Below are positions 63,731 through 64,000 of a DNA stretch of 64,000 nt, one piece after another. The notes below the pieces were generated by a model. It was not told the origin of the DNA. It saw nothing but the letters and a program-made list of their open reading frames with translations, and ran no database searches. This DNA comes from CAWJPW01 sp963844845. GTDB lineage: Bacteria; Acidobacteriota; Thermoanaerobaculia; Thermoanaerobaculales; Sulfomarinibacteraceae. Positions within the stretch are counted from its first letter, which is position 1, and each line of letters begins with the position of its first letter. Location: the NCBI GenBank assembly GCA_963844845.1, contig CAWJPW010000011.1:124001-188000 (forward strand). The letters are read 5' to 3'. Made by a program: the position numbers and the translations under genes.

Positions 63731-63925
63731 TGTGGTCCTTCCGCTCCCTCCCAGCCTGTGGATTTGTGAAAAGCCGGCCTCCTCACCCCCTCCGACCACC
63801 TTTCCACAAGCTCCGCGGGCTCGACGACGACGAGCTGTCCCATACCACGCCCGCATGCCCTGCGAGCCCTGAGCCCTTGATACTCCACCCCCACTGAGCA
63901 GCCCCTAGCCCCCGACTCCCCCTGT

Positions 63926-64000
63926 CTTCGTCACGACACCGGAGAGCCGTCTGTCAGGGTGATGATTCTCCCAAGACGGCACCGGAGGCGTTGCAGAGCT
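63926..64000 (+). repeat. Diverged family-3-like repeat, cut by window edge
   Basis: The segment from TCTTCGTCACGACACCGG, through GTCTGTCAGGGTG, to GCGTTGCAGAGCT aligns with 46580-46656 of the family-3 element (CTTCGTCGCGAGACCG, GACTGTCAGGGTGGCGATTC). The right-hand part lies outside the window. Confidence 0.6.

Overview
The window is very GC-rich, densely coding DNA from a bacterium with Gram-negative-type traits: lipoproteins with lipoboxes, two L,D-transpeptidases, a frameshifted IPTL-CTERM-like surface protein, a GldC homologue, a branched-chain-type 2-oxoacid dehydrogenase, and a large glycan cluster. Gene content and sulfatase style (C-terminus LKTLGYVQ) would fit an uncultured Acidobacteriota or similar deep environmental lineage. 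That placement is inference only, because no rRNA or ribosomal marker lies in the window. No tRNA, rRNA or CRISPR array was recognised.

Layout. 0-3.5 kb: end of a HAD phosphatase, a broken surface-protein gene, a DUF2207 membrane protein and a zinc-ribbon partner. 3.6-10.7 kb (minus): a tight five-gene operon of cytidylate-kinase-like protein, small membrane protein, TauE/SafE exporter and two paralogous PEP-synthase-like proteins. 10.9-11.3 kb: an OsmC-family gene interrupted by an in-frame TGA that is best read as selenocysteine, with a SECIS-like hairpin. 11.7-25 kb: MscS channel, HemD, a histidine kinase and response regulator, an envelope operon (lipoprotein, two L,D-transpeptidases, secreted protein, MurB), and two c-di-GMP proteins. 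25-28.4 kb: LON-domain, EcsC, AhpD-like and second TauE/SafE genes. 28.8-34.8 kb (minus): lplA-like, E1 alpha, E1 beta, E2, lpd and gldC, i.e. a lipoate-dependent dehydrogenase complex together with its lipoylation enzyme. 35-53.5 kb: glycan or exopolysaccharide genes (glycosyltransferases, methyltransferase, sulfatase-fold enzyme, PIG-L deacetylase, AsnB, O-antigen ligase, sugar aminotransferase, GT39-like). 52.6-54.8 kb (minus): RidA, YqeB, patatin and GT39-like genes joined by 4-base overlaps. 55.2-58.9 kb: hpt, an unknown coiled-coil protein, an RDD protein and a DtxR-type regulator. 59.9-63.7 kb: yedF, a cysteine-desulfurase-like gene and a DUF3343-SelD fusion, then Fe/Mn superoxide dismutase.

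Selenium is the unifying theme. SelD makes selenophosphate, YedF, DUF3343 and the NifS-like enzyme are its usual companions, YqeB marks the selenium-dependent molybdenum hydroxylase trait, and the OsmC gene is a candidate selenoprotein. SelA, SelB and tRNA-Sec must lie elsewhere if this is right.

The intergenic space carries several repeat families. Family 1 (five copies, full length about 165 bp, GTGTCCTG ends, TA/CTAG target) lies exactly on a stop codon in four of five cases. Family 2 (three copies, about 259 bp) contains a hairpin whose stem sequence differs between copies while staying complementary. Family 3 (176 bp, perfect 17-bp terminal inverted repeats) is nested inside one family-2 copy. 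There are also a 114-bp direct repeat and a 7-bp tandem repeat with a distant inverted copy.
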